The notes beneath the pieces are model-generated. The model made no database searches and had not been told where the DNA came from. It worked only from the letters and a program-made list of their open reading frames with translations. Of a DNA stretch of 64,000 bases, positions 8,310 through 16,436 are shown one piece after another. This DNA comes from Rhizobacter sp964253025 (GTDB taxonomy: Bacteria; Pseudomonadota; Gammaproteobacteria; Burkholderiales; Burkholderiaceae_C). The position numbers and the translations under genes are program-made. The DNA lies in NCBI RefSeq assembly GCF_964253025.1, contig NZ_CAXUQC020000001.1, positions 1,302,001 to 1,366,000 of the forward strand, in the 5' to 3' direction. Position 1 is the stretch's first letter; every line of letters starts with the position of its first letter.

Positions 8310-9245
8310 ATGAAGCGGTCCCTCATCCTCGCCTCCCTGGCCATCGCCACCACTGGCTCGGCCTTCGCGCAAAGCAGCGTCACCGTCTGGGGTCGTCTGA
8401 ACCAGTCCGTCGAGCGCATCAAGGTGGACGGCGTCACGTCCAAGGAAATCGTCGACAACAGCTCGCGTCTCGGCTTCCGCGGCGTGGAAGACCTCGGCGG
8501 CGGCCTCAAGGCCGGCTTCGCCATCGAACACGGCTTCGATGCCTCGACCGGTCAAGCCGCAACCCGTTTCTGGGGCCGCGGCAGCGAAGTGTTCCTGAGC
8601 AGCAACATGGGTACGCTGCGCCTGGGCAACTTCACGAGCGAGGCGTACTACGCCACCGCCGACTACGTGAGCTGGCACAACCATGACACGGGCACCTCGT
8701 CCGACGCCCTGTACGCCTACCTCCCGGCCAACACCAACAAGGTGGCCTATCGCACGCCCGAGTTCAGCGGCCTGACCGCCGAAGTCGCCGTGAGCGAGCA
8801 GCAGGCCGGCATGACCGACCGTGGCTATGACGTCGCCGTGAACTACAACCTCGGCGCCCTGTCGCTGGGTGGTGGCTACCAGGATTCCGGCAACGCGAAC
8901 CAGTTCGCCCTGCGCGCCAACTACACCCTGGGTGCCTTCACCTTCGGCGGCTACTACCAGCGTGACGAAGACGGCTTCGGTGACGGCCTCGGCGATCGCA
9001 ACAACTTCCGCCTGGCCGGCATGTACGCCATGGGCGCATCGGAGTTCCACCTGAACTTCGGCATGGCCGATGACTACAGCAACATCGCTGGCGAAAGCGG
9101 TGCCAAGCAAGCCACGGTGGCCTACGGCTACAACCTGAGCAAGCGCACCCGCGTCTACGCCTTCTACACGAAGGTCGACGCTGACGCGAACTCCCCGTAC
9201 TCCGACCTGTCGTCGGTGGCACTGGGCGTGCGCCACAACTTCTGA
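8310..9245 (+). CDS. Outer-membrane general porin (Gram-negative betaproteobacterial type)
   Basis: A 311-residue porin. ATG 8310 follows AAGGAAA (8299-8305) and gives MKRSLILASLAIATTGSAFA-Q, a clean signal peptide. The mature start SSVTVWGRLNQSVERIK is typical of the Neisseria/Burkholderia porin family, as are RLGFRGVEDLGGGLKAGF and the final strand YSDLSSVALGVRHNF. The C-terminal Phe is the sorting signal for the outer membrane assembly machinery. It would form a trimeric channel for small hydrophilic solutes. It is somewhat shorter than many paralogues (about 340-390 residues). Two hairpins follow the stop. No partner gene is in the same operon. Confidence 0.93.
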   Translation: MKRSLILASLAIATTGSAFAQSSVTVWGRLNQSVERIKVDGVTSKEIVDNSSRLGFRGVEDLGGGLKAGFAIEHGFDASTGQAATRFWGRGSEVFLSSNMGTLRLGNFTSEAYYATADYVSWHNHDTGTSSDALYAYLPANTNKVAYRTPEFSGLTAEVAVSEQQAGMTDRGYDVAVNYNLGALSLGGGYQDSGNANQFALRANYTLGAFTFGGYYQRDEDGFGDGLGDRNNFRLAGMYAMGASEFHLNFGMADDYSNIAGESGAKQATVAYGYNLSKRTRVYAFYTKVDADANSPYSDLSSVALGVRHNF

Positions 9246-9258
9246 TCGCTTGATCAGA

Positions 9259-9321
9259 CGGGCAGCTTCGGCTGCCCGGCAGTGGAACCCCTTTCAAAGG
9301 CCGGTCGCAAGACCGGCCTTT
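9259..9321 (+). terminator. Tandem hairpins ending the porin transcript
   Basis: The first hairpin is CGGGCAGC-TTCG-GCTGCCCG at 9259-9278. The second is AAAGGCCGGTC-GCAA-GACCGGCCTTT at 9296-9321, followed by TGTTC. Both have stable tetraloops. The second has the more terminator-like tail. Confidence 0.75.
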
Positions 9322-9645
9322 GTTCATTGGGGACGGCCATGGCCGATTCATTGCAGCGCGAGAGAGCTCGGGCTGTCCCTGAGCGGGGCCCGGTCCCATC
9401 GCACGGCGGACGGCTGCGCCGCTCTGGTGTGGGCGCGGAGCACCCACCGGTCACGGAGAGGCCATCAGCCGGGCATGAAAGGTCGAGAGGGCCGGAAGCC
9501 CGCTGCGGATCAAGCGGCAGCAGGTCGTCGGTCGCGTCCGAACGCGGCAAGAGGCGAGGCGCGTCCGTTTTCAGGCTTGGGGGCAGTCACGACGCGCGCC
9601 TCGCTCGCCCCGGATGCGTTGGCGAAGGCGCGCCGGCGCGGCCGC
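9322..9645. other. Intergenic stretch without a recognisable gene
   Basis: About 320 bases between the porin terminator and the end of the leftward DMT transporter. Open frames exist, but their products are arginine/glycine-rich with no family pattern. I see no RNA gene or clear repeat. Confidence 0.5.
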
Positions 9646-10560
9646 TCAACCGCGGGCCTGCGGGGCAGACCGCCATCGCTGCGGCCAACGCAACAGCCCC
9701 GTCGTCAGGGCGGTGCCCAGCAGGATCGTAGCGCAACCCAGCACCATGTCGAGGCTCACGGCCTCCTTGAGGAACAGCCACCCCCACAAGGCCGCGAAGA
9801 GCGGGATCATGAAGGTGACCGAGATGGTGTTGGCCGGGCCGATCTGGCCGATGAGGTGGAAGAACACGACGTACGCCACACCGGTGCACAGCACCGCCAG
9901 CAGCAGCGCGGCGCCCCAGGCATGTGCGGACGGCTGCACGCTCGGCCACCAGAGGTAGGCCGGCACCGCGAGCATCAGGGTCGCGGAGAACTGGCTTCCC
10001 GCAGCCACGGCCACTGGCGGCACGTCGCTCAGGTAGCGCTTGGTGAAGCTGGCCGCAAAGCCATAGCACAGCGTGGCGGCGAGGCAGGCGAGCACCGGCC
10101 CGAGGGCCTGGAGGTCCAGGCCGCGCGCTGCGGCCGGCCCGGAGCGCGACCACACCAGCCACAACACCCCGAGAAAACCGATGGCCAGGCCGACGGCTCG
10201 CTGCCGGGTCATGGCATCGCTCAGCCACAGCCAGGCAATGACGGCGCCCATCAACGGAGTCGAGGCATTGAAGACCGACATCACGCCGGCCGGCAGCGTC
10301 AAGGCCGCATAGGTGAAGCAGAGAAAGGGCAGGGCGGAGTTCGTGAGGCCGACCACCACGAGGGCCGGCCAGCGGCGCCAGGCCTGGCCCGCTTCGCGGC
10401 GCACCAGCAGCAGCGGCAACAGGAAGGCCGAGGCACCGCCCACGCGCACGGCGGCCAGCGCGACCGGCCCGAACTCGGAGGCACCGGCGCGCATGAAGAG
10501 GAAGGAGGCGCCCCAGAGGGCGGCAAGGCCGATCAGTTCGGCGAAATGGCGGGCGTTCAG
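9646..10560 (-). CDS. DMT-family (EamA) transporter with apparent CTG start
   Basis: A 304-residue drug/metabolite transporter with ten predicted membrane helices in two EamA repeats. Typical segments are LIGLAALWGASFLFMR in helix 1, FNASTPLMGAVIAWLWL in the first repeat and TFMIPLFAALWGWLFLKEAV in the second. The family usually begins just before the helix-1 segment. The only initiator-like codon there is CTG at 10558-10560 (giving NARHFAEL), which overlaps the ogt stop as CTGA. No ATG, GTG or TTG occurs nearby in frame. The 4-base overlap implies translational coupling with ogt and ada-alkA, so it may export a small molecule linked to alkylation stress, though its substrate is unknown. Confidence 0.85.
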   Translation of the reverse strand: MNARHFAELIGLAALWGASFLFMRAGASEFGPVALAAVRVGGASAFLLPLLLVRREAGQAWRRWPALVVVGLTNSALPFLCFTYAALTLPAGVMSVFNASTPLMGAVIAWLWLSDAMTRQRAVGLAIGFLGVLWLVWSRSGPAAARGLDLQALGPVLACLAATLCYGFAASFTKRYLSDVPPVAVAAGSQFSATLMLAVPAYLWWPSVQPSAHAWGAALLLAVLCTGVAYVVFFHLIGQIGPANTISVTFMIPLFAALWGWLFLKEAVSLDMVLGCATILLGTALTTGLLRWPQRWRSAPQARG

Positions 10561-11087
10561 AGGAGGCTTTCCTGGAGAGGGTGCAACACGCCTTCGAGGC
10601 GGAGCAGCGCCTGCTTGCGGTCGAGTCCGCCAGCATAGCCGGTCAGCGTGCCGTCGCGCCCGATGACGCGGTGGCAGGGGACGATGATCCCGACCGGATT
10701 GCGCCCGACCGCGACGCCCACCGCCCGCACGGCCTGCGGCGAGCCGACGAGGCGAGCGATGTCGCCGTAGCTGGAGGTCCGGCCCCGCGGGATGTCGAGC
10801 AATGCGGCCCACACGGCCCGCTGGAAGGGGGTGCCATGCAGGTCGAGGGGCAGTTCGAAACGATCGCGGCGGCCGGCGAAGTAGTCGTCGAGCTGCGCTG
10901 CGGCCTCGAGGATGAGCGGGTCGTCAGGACGGTGTGGTGCCTGGAAGGCCGCCGGGAACCACTTCTGGGCGTCGAACCACATGCCGGCGATGCCGTCGGC
11001 CGTGCGGGCCCACAGCAGGGGGCCGAAGGGTGAGGGCAGCATCGCCTGCGCGGTGCAGCGGCCAGGGTGGTGGAGGGTACGGGTCAT
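10557..11087 (-). CDS. ogt: Methylated-DNA--protein-cysteine S-methyltransferase
   Basis: A 176-residue suicide repair protein that removes methyl groups from O6-methylguanine and O4-methylthymine by transfer to its own cysteine. The active-site motif PCHRV is present in VGIIVPCHRVIGRDG. The DNA-binding helix region PRGRTSSYGDIARLVGSPQA and the C-terminal YAGGLDRKQALLRLEG are typical. An N-terminal ribonuclease-like domain (about 15-75) precedes them. Its ATG at 11085-11087 overlaps the stop of the upstream Ada-AlkA gene as ATGA, and its own stop overlaps the CTG start of the DMT transporter, which marks a tightly coupled operon. Confidence 0.94.
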   Translation of the reverse strand: MTRTLHHPGRCTAQAMLPSPFGPLLWARTADGIAGMWFDAQKWFPAAFQAPHRPDDPLILEAAAQLDDYFAGRRDRFELPLDLHGTPFQRAVWAALLDIPRGRTSSYGDIARLVGSPQAVRAVGVAVGRNPVGIIVPCHRVIGRDGTLTGYAGGLDRKQALLRLEGVLHPLQESLL

Positions 11088-12625
11088 GGCATCGAGGCAG
11101 GCATTGACGCTGCAGTCCCAGGGAGTGAAGGGACCTTGGGCGCGGACGCGGGTGGCAGGCTGTTCCAGAGGCGGAGCACGGCGTACGCGCGCCAGGGTTG
11201 CCAGCGTTCGGCAAGGCGCCCGGCCTCGCGTGGCGAGGCGGTGCCGAAGAGCGCCTTCATGGCGTTGAGCACCGCGATGTCGCGGGGGGGAAAGGCATCG
11301 GGCCAGCCGGTGGCTCGCATGGCGATGTAGTGCGCGGTCCACGGGCCGATGCCGGGGAGGTCGCAGAGGGCCGCGATCAGCGGGGCGGGATCGCGATCGC
11401 CGTGGAGGTGCGTGCCGAGGGCCGACCATTCCCGGGCCAACGCGATGATGGCCCCGGCACGGCCGCGGATGATGCCCAGTTCGGCCAGGGCCTCCACCGG
11501 CGTGCCGGCCAGATGCTCCGGCCCGGGGAACCAGCGGTGCACCTCGGGCCACGGCGTCGGTGCGGGCGTGCCGAAACGGTCGACGAGCCGGCGCGCCAGG
11601 GTGCGCGCGGCGGCAACCGTGACTTGCTGTCCGAGCACGGCGCGTACCGCCATCTCGAAGGTGTCGATGCTGCCGGGCAGGCGCAGGCCGGGCGCGCCGG
11701 GGAGATCGGCGAGTGCGGCGTCGATGGTGGCCGGATCGGCGTCCAGGTCGAGCCATCGCCGGGCGGCGGCCACCACGGCGGCGCTGGCGCCCGACAGCGT
11801 TGCCGAGAAGCGCAGCCTCACGCGCTCGCCCGGCCCGGCGCCGCAGGAGCCATCGATGAAGGTCGCCTCCAGCCAGCCCGCCTGGGGGCCCAGCACGCCA
11901 GCCCGCACGCTGCGGCGAATCGCGTGTCCATCGACCCACTCCACGCCCGGCACGGCGCGGGCCGCGAAGAAACGGAGCAGCGTGTCATGGTCGTAGGGCA
12001 TGCGCAGACCGAGCGACACGACGACGGCGTCGTCCGGTTCGTCGTTGCCGGACTCGCGCCGCAGGGCCGAGGGACTCATCCGGTAGCTCTGCACGAAGGC
12101 GGCGTTGAAGCGGCGCAGGCTCAGAAAGCCGCTCGCCTGGGCGACCTCGGTGACGGGCAGGCGGGTGTCGGTCAGGAGTTGCTTGGCCAGCAACAGGCGG
12201 CGCGTCTGCAGGTATTGCAGGGGCGTGACGCCATGCTCGGCGAGAAAGATCCGCCGCAGGTGGCGGTCGCTCACGCCGAGCCGCGCGGCCAGCTCCGCGA
12301 TGGACGGCGTGCCCTGCTGTGCCACGCCGGAGTCCAGGCGGTGGGCCGCCTGGCGGGCAAGGGTGCGCGACGCATCCATGGTCGACCAGGCGAGGCCCGG
12401 GCCCGGCGCGATTTCGGGGCGGCACTTCATGCAGGGCCGGAACGCTGCGGCCTCGGCTTGGGCCGGCGTCTGGAAGAACCGGCAGTTTTCGCGCCTGGGC
12501 GTGCGCACTCTGCAAATGGGGCGGCAATAGATGCCGGTCGAGGTCACGCCCACGAACAGCCGCCCGTCAAAGCGCGCGTCGCGGGCCTTGATCACTTCGT
12601 AGGCGGAGTCGGCGTCGAGGTCCAT
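11084..12625 (-). CDS. Ada-type regulator fused to DNA-3-methyladenine glycosylase II (AlkA)
   Basis: A 513-residue fusion. Residues 1-80 are the Ada zinc/methylphosphotriester domain, with Cys34 and Cys38 in GIYCRPIC and Cys65 and Cys68 in PCMKC. Cys34 is the expected methyl acceptor. Residues about 85-190 are an AraC-type helix-turn-helix (IAELAARLGVSDRHLRRIF). The rest is an AlkA N-terminal domain followed by an HhH-GPD glycosylase, with the hairpin LCDLPGIGPWTAHYIAMRA and a catalytic Asp in FPPRDIAV. It would sense methylated phosphotriesters, activate its own operon, and excise alkylated bases. The C-terminal Ada methyltransferase is supplied separately by ogt downstream. The DMT exporter completes the operon. 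Confidence 0.93.
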   Translation of the reverse strand: MDLDADSAYEVIKARDARFDGRLFVGVTSTGIYCRPICRVRTPRRENCRFFQTPAQAEAAAFRPCMKCRPEIAPGPGLAWSTMDASRTLARQAAHRLDSGVAQQGTPSIAELAARLGVSDRHLRRIFLAEHGVTPLQYLQTRRLLLAKQLLTDTRLPVTEVAQASGFLSLRRFNAAFVQSYRMSPSALRRESGNDEPDDAVVVSLGLRMPYDHDTLLRFFAARAVPGVEWVDGHAIRRSVRAGVLGPQAGWLEATFIDGSCGAGPGERVRLRFSATLSGASAAVVAAARRWLDLDADPATIDAALADLPGAPGLRLPGSIDTFEMAVRAVLGQQVTVAAARTLARRLVDRFGTPAPTPWPEVHRWFPGPEHLAGTPVEALAELGIIRGRAGAIIALAREWSALGTHLHGDRDPAPLIAALCDLPGIGPWTAHYIAMRATGWPDAFPPRDIAVLNAMKALFGTASPREAGRLAERWQPWRAYAVLRLWNSLPPASAPKVPSLPGTAASMPASMP

Positions 12626-12669
12626 GGGGGCATTATCGGCACGGGCTTTGCAACGGACTCGCCGCTTTC

Positions 12670-12691
12670 GGACACGTTCCGGACCGTGTCC
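12670..12691. promoter_or_regulatory. Inverted repeat between the ada-alkA and phosphomannomutase genes
   Basis: A perfect GGACACG-N8-CGTGTCC inverted repeat. It lies 45 bases upstream of the Ada-AlkA start on one side and 67 bases upstream of the mutase start on the other. The spacer TTCCGGAC is itself partly symmetrical. It could be an operator for either gene. Ada proteins usually bind asymmetric A/B boxes, so another regulator is possible. Confidence 0.4.
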
Positions 12692-12698
12692 AAGGACT

Positions 12699-12727
12699 GG
12701 ATCAAGCGCTGCCAGTCTCCCTACAAT
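12699..12727 (+). promoter_or_regulatory. Possible sigma-70 promoter of the phosphomannomutase gene
   Basis: A good -10 TACAAT at 12722-12727 lies 31 bases before the start codon. The -35 is poor (TGGATC about 18 bases upstream). GGAGAGAA at 12743-12750 is the ribosome-binding site. Confidence 0.4.
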
Positions 12728-12757
12728 CCGGCAAACCTTCACGGAGAGAAAACCCCC

Positions 12758-14149
12758 ATGCGAGTCACCCCGTCCAACTTCAAGGCCTACGACATCCGCG
12801 GCATCGTGGGCAAGACGATCGACGAGGACTTTGCCGAGCACCTCGGCCGTGCCTTCGGCAGCGCCGCCGTCAAGGCTGGCGAGAAAGCCGTTGCGGTGGG
12901 TCGTGACGGCCGGGTGTCCGGGCCGTCGCTCGTGGCCGCGCTGATCCGGGGCCTCGTGTCCACCGGCCTCGACGTCGTCGACCTGGGCGCCGTGACCACC
13001 CCGATGCTCTACTACGTGGCAGCCACCCGCGGGCAGCATGGCTGCAACTCCGGCATCCAGGTGACCGGCAGCCACAACCCCAAGGACTACAACGGCTTCA
13101 AGATGGTGCTGGCCGGCCGCGCCATCTACGGCGCCGAGATCCAGGCGCTGCGCGAGCGCATCGAGGACGAGGACTACATCCAGGGCAAGGGCCGTTCGGC
13201 CACGATGGACATCGTGCCCGAGTACAGCCACCGCATCACGAGCGACGCCAAGCTGTCGCGCCGCATGAAGATCGTGGTCGACTCGGGCAATGGCATCCCC
13301 GGTGCATCCGCCCCCGGCATCCTGCGCGCGCTCGGCTGTGACGTGACCGAGCTGTACTCCGAGGTGGACGGCGACTTCCCCAACCACCATCCGGACCCCA
13401 GCAAGCCCGAGAACCTGGCCGACCTGATCCGCACCGTGCAGGAGACCGATGCCGAGCTGGGCCTCGCCTTCGACGGCGACGGCGACCGCCTCGGGGTGGT
13501 CACCAAGGACGGCAGCATCATCTACCCCGACCGCCAGCTGATGCTCTTCGCCACCGACGTGCTCAAGCGCAACAAGGGCGCGACCATCATCTACGACGTC
13601 AAGTGCACCCAGCGCCTGGCACCCGTGATCCGCGAGGCCGGCGGCGAGCCGCTGATGTGGCAGACGGGCCACTCGCTCGTCAAGGCCAAGCTCAAGGAAA
13701 CCGGCTCGCCGCTCGCCGGCGAGATGAGCGGCCACATCTTCTTCAGCGAGCGCTGGTACGGCTTCGACGACGCGACCTACACGGCCGCTCGCCTGCTCGA
13801 GATCCTGTCGCGCTCGGACAACCCGAGCGACGTGCTCAACGCGCTGCCGACGAGCTTCAGCACGCCGGAGCTGAACGTCGCCTGCGCCGAGGGAGAGCCG
13901 CGCCAGGTCGTGCAGAAGCTGCTCGACAGCGACGAGTTCAAGGGCGCGCGCGAGATCATCACGATCGACGGCCTGCGCGCAGAGTACGATGACGGCTTCG
14001 GCTTGATCCGGTCGTCCAACACGACGCCGGTGCTGGTGATGCGCTTCGAAGGGCACACCGAGGAAGCCCTTCACCGGATCCAGGAGCAGTTCATGAGCGC
14101 GTTGCGGAAGGTCAAGCCCGACGCCGAGGTGGCTGCGGCCGCTCACTGA
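12758..14149 (+). CDS. Phosphomannomutase/phosphoglucomutase (alpha-D-phosphohexomutase)
   Basis: A 463-residue cytoplasmic enzyme that interconverts hexose 6- and 1-phosphates for nucleotide-sugar, LPS and exopolysaccharide synthesis. Family marks are FKAYDIRGIVG at the start, the phosphoserine loop VTGSHNPKDYNG with Ser105, the metal-binding loop LAFDGDGDRLGVV, the sugar-binding loop GEMSGHIFF and the C-terminal phosphate-binding loop RSSNTTPVLVMRFE. Length is normal for the AlgC/ManB group, which uses both mannose and glucose phosphates. ATG 12758 is supported by GGAGAGAA seven bases upstream. The LPS genes waaC and waaA follow directly, which fits a role in LPS core synthesis. Confidence 0.93.
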   Translation: MRVTPSNFKAYDIRGIVGKTIDEDFAEHLGRAFGSAAVKAGEKAVAVGRDGRVSGPSLVAALIRGLVSTGLDVVDLGAVTTPMLYYVAATRGQHGCNSGIQVTGSHNPKDYNGFKMVLAGRAIYGAEIQALRERIEDEDYIQGKGRSATMDIVPEYSHRITSDAKLSRRMKIVVDSGNGIPGASAPGILRALGCDVTELYSEVDGDFPNHHPDPSKPENLADLIRTVQETDAELGLAFDGDGDRLGVVTKDGSIIYPDRQLMLFATDVLKRNKGATIIYDVKCTQRLAPVIREAGGEPLMWQTGHSLVKAKLKETGSPLAGEMSGHIFFSERWYGFDDATYTAARLLEILSRSDNPSDVLNALPTSFSTPELNVACAEGEPRQVVQKLLDSDEFKGAREIITIDGLRAEYDDGFGLIRSSNTTPVLVMRFEGHTEEALHRIQEQFMSALRKVKPDAEVAAAAH

Positions 14150-14154
14150 ACCCT

Positions 14155-15129
14155 GTGCGCGTCCTCCTCGTCAAACTCTCTTCGCTGGGGGACGTCGTAC
14201 ACGCCATGCCGGTGGTGCACGACATCCAGGCCGCCCACCCCGGGGCGGTCGTGGACTGGGTCGTGGAGCCGGGCTTCGCCCCGCTGGTGCGACGCGTCAA
14301 GGGCATCGGCGAGGTCTTCGAGTGCGCGCAGCGCCGCTGGCGCAAGGCCTGGTGGACGCCCGAGGTGCGTGCCGAATGGCGCGCCTTCAAGGCCATGCTG
14401 AAGGCACGCGAATACGACGCCGTGATCGACCTCCAGGGCCTGACCAAATCGGCCCTGGTCGCCCGCCTGGCGCGCGGCCGCCGCTACGGACTCGCCAACC
14501 GCACCGAGGGCTCGGGCTATGAAGCGCCGGCCCGATGGCTGGTCGACGAAGCGATCACCATGACGCCGCACATCCATGCGCTCGACCGCTCGCGCGAGCT
14601 GGCCGCACGGGCCTTGCACCATGCGGTGGAGGGCTCGCCGGTCTTCGGGTTGCAATGGCACGGGCCGCTCTGCGAGGTGCCCACGCTGGTCTTCGTGCAC
14701 GGCACGTCGCGCGACGACAAGCTGTGGCCGGAAGACCACTGGATCGAACTCGGCAAGCGCTGCGTGCAGTCCGGCTACGCCATCGTGCTGCCGCACGCCG
14801 GCGAAGCGGAACTCGAGCGCGCACGGCGCCTGGCCACCGGCATCGGGCCGCAGGCGAGCGTCTGGCCCTCCATGTCGCTCGACGCGGTGGTCGACCGCAT
14901 GGGCGGCACGCAAGGTGTCATCGGAGTCGACAGCGGCCTGAGCCACATCGCGGTGGCGCTCGATCTGCCGCACGTGCAGCTCTACAACTTTCCCACCGCC
15001 TGGCGCACCGGCCCGCAGGTGTCACACGGCCATCGCCACCAGGTGTCGATCGAACGGGAGCCGACCCCGGAGGTCGACCTCGTCTGGGCGGCCTGGCAGG
15101 TGGTGCGACGGGTCGGCCGCGGCTCATGA
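14155..15129 (+). CDS. waaC: LPS heptosyltransferase I
   Basis: A 324-residue glycosyltransferase family 9 enzyme that transfers the first L-glycero-D-manno-heptose from the ADP-sugar to Kdo2-lipid A at the inner membrane's cytoplasmic face. It starts with GTG at 14155 (RVLLVKLSSLGDVVHAMP, the canonical N-terminus). FVHGTSRDDKLWPEDHW and IGVDSGLSHIAVALDLPHVQ are the ADP-heptose and acceptor site motifs of the WaaC group. It begins five bases after the mutase stop and its own stop overlaps the waaA start (ATGA), so the three genes are probably one operon. Confidence 0.94.
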   Translation: MRVLLVKLSSLGDVVHAMPVVHDIQAAHPGAVVDWVVEPGFAPLVRRVKGIGEVFECAQRRWRKAWWTPEVRAEWRAFKAMLKAREYDAVIDLQGLTKSALVARLARGRRYGLANRTEGSGYEAPARWLVDEAITMTPHIHALDRSRELAARALHHAVEGSPVFGLQWHGPLCEVPTLVFVHGTSRDDKLWPEDHWIELGKRCVQSGYAIVLPHAGEAELERARRLATGIGPQASVWPSMSLDAVVDRMGGTQGVIGVDSGLSHIAVALDLPHVQLYNFPTAWRTGPQVSHGHRHQVSIEREPTPEVDLVWAAWQVVRRVGRGS

Positions 15130-16436
15130 GCGGGCGGTGGTCGTCGCGCGCCGCCCTCGGCGCGTATTCGCTGTTGCTGCGCACGTTCGCGCCGGCGTAC
15201 CTGGCCCGGCTGTGGTGGCGCGGTCGCGCAGAGCCGCTGTACCGGCATGCCCTGGCGGAGCGCTTCGGGCGTCATGCCCCCGGTGCGACGCCGGGCGCGC
15301 TCTGGGTGCATGCGGTCTCGCTCGGCGAAACGCGGGCGGCCCAGGCGCTGATCGATGCACTGCGGGCCCGTCATCCCGGCGTGCGGCTGCTCCTTACCCA
15401 TGGCACCGCGACCGGCCGCGAGGCGGGCCTCGCCTTGCTCCGCGAGGGCGACCAGCAGGCCTGGTTGCCCTACGACACCCCCGGTGCGGCCCGCCGCTTC
15501 ATCGCGCATTTCCGCCCTGCGGTCGGCGTGCTGATGGAAACCGAGATCTGGCCCAACGTGCTGGCCGCGGCCCGTGATGCCGGCGTGCCGATGGTGCTGG
15601 CCAATGCGCGCTTGAGCGAACGCAGCGCCCGTCAGGGCGCGCGCTTCCGGGCGCTGCTGCGCCCTGCCGCCGAGTCTCTCGCCGTGGCGTTGGCACAGAC
15701 CGAAGCGGACGCCGCTCGCCTGCGTGCTTCCGGTGTGCGTGACGTGGCGGTGTGCGGCAACCTCAAGTTCGACCTGGTCCCCGATCCCGCGCTGCTGGCC
15801 CGCGGGCAGCAGTGGCGCGCCCGGCTCGGCCGCCCGGTGATGCTGGGCACCTCCACCCGGGAAGGCGAGGAGCCGGGTCTGCTGCGCGCCTGGCAGGCGC
15901 TGCCGCCCGAACAGCGCGGCCTGCTGCTCATCGTGCCGCGCCACCCGCAACGCTTCGATGAAGTCGCCGCGATGGTCCATGCCGCCGGTCTGCGGCTCGC
16001 CCGTCGCTCGACCTGGCGGGACGAAGCGCCCGACGCGGCCTCGAAGGCGGACGTGTGGTTGGGCGACTCCATGCGTGAGATGGCCCTGTACTACGGCATG
16101 GCCGACGTGGCGCTGCTCGGCGGCAGCTTCGCACCGCTGGGCGGACAGAACCTCATCGAGGCCGCGGCCTGCGGTTGCCCGGTGGTGATGGGCCCGCATA
16201 CCTTCAATTTCGCCGAGGCGGCCGCGCTGTCGCTCGAGGCGGGGGCCTCGCTGCGCGTGGCCGACATCGACGAAGGCGTTAAGCAGGCGGCCGCCCTGAT
16301 GGCCTCTCCGGCGGCGCGAGAGCCATTCGCCTCGAAGGCTCGCCACTTTGCCGCGGCCCACCAGGGGGCGGCCGCCCGCATGGCGGCACGCATCGGTGCC
16401 TTGCTCAGCGCGCGAGGAGCTGGTTCGCCGCGGTGA
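15126..16436 (+). CDS. waaA: 3-deoxy-D-manno-octulosonic acid (Kdo) transferase
   Basis: A 436-residue membrane-associated glycosyltransferase that attaches Kdo from CMP-Kdo to lipid IVA in LPS assembly. An N-terminal anchor helix (LGAYSLLLRTFAPAYLARLW) is followed by ERFG, the conserved ALWVHAVSLGETRAA loop with the catalytic Glu, THGTATGRE, FRPAVGVLMETEIWPN and VLANARLSERS. The C-terminal half has CGNLKFD, TSTREGEE, VPRHPQRF and LLGGSFAPLGGQNLIEAAA, all canonical. ATG 15126 overlaps the waaC stop. Its 3' end overlaps the convergent tolC-like gene by 32 bases. Confidence 0.95.
   Translation: MSGRWSSRAALGAYSLLLRTFAPAYLARLWWRGRAEPLYRHALAERFGRHAPGATPGALWVHAVSLGETRAAQALIDALRARHPGVRLLLTHGTATGREAGLALLREGDQQAWLPYDTPGAARRFIAHFRPAVGVLMETEIWPNVLAAARDAGVPMVLANARLSERSARQGARFRALLRPAAESLAVALAQTEADAARLRASGVRDVAVCGNLKFDLVPDPALLARGQQWRARLGRPVMLGTSTREGEEPGLLRAWQALPPEQRGLLLIVPRHPQRFDEVAAMVHAAGLRLARRSTWRDEAPDAASKADVWLGDSMREMALYYGMADVALLGGSFAPLGGQNLIEAAACGCPVVMGPHTFNFAEAAALSLEAGASLRVADIDEGVKQAAALMASPAAREPFASKARHFAAAHQGAAARMAARIGALLSARGAGSPR

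Noticed and set aside
11198..12757. Long plus-strand open frame running into the phosphomannomutase gene
   Set aside because: The part before 12758 is antisense to ada-alkA. The mutase family begins at 12758 with a ribosome-binding site.
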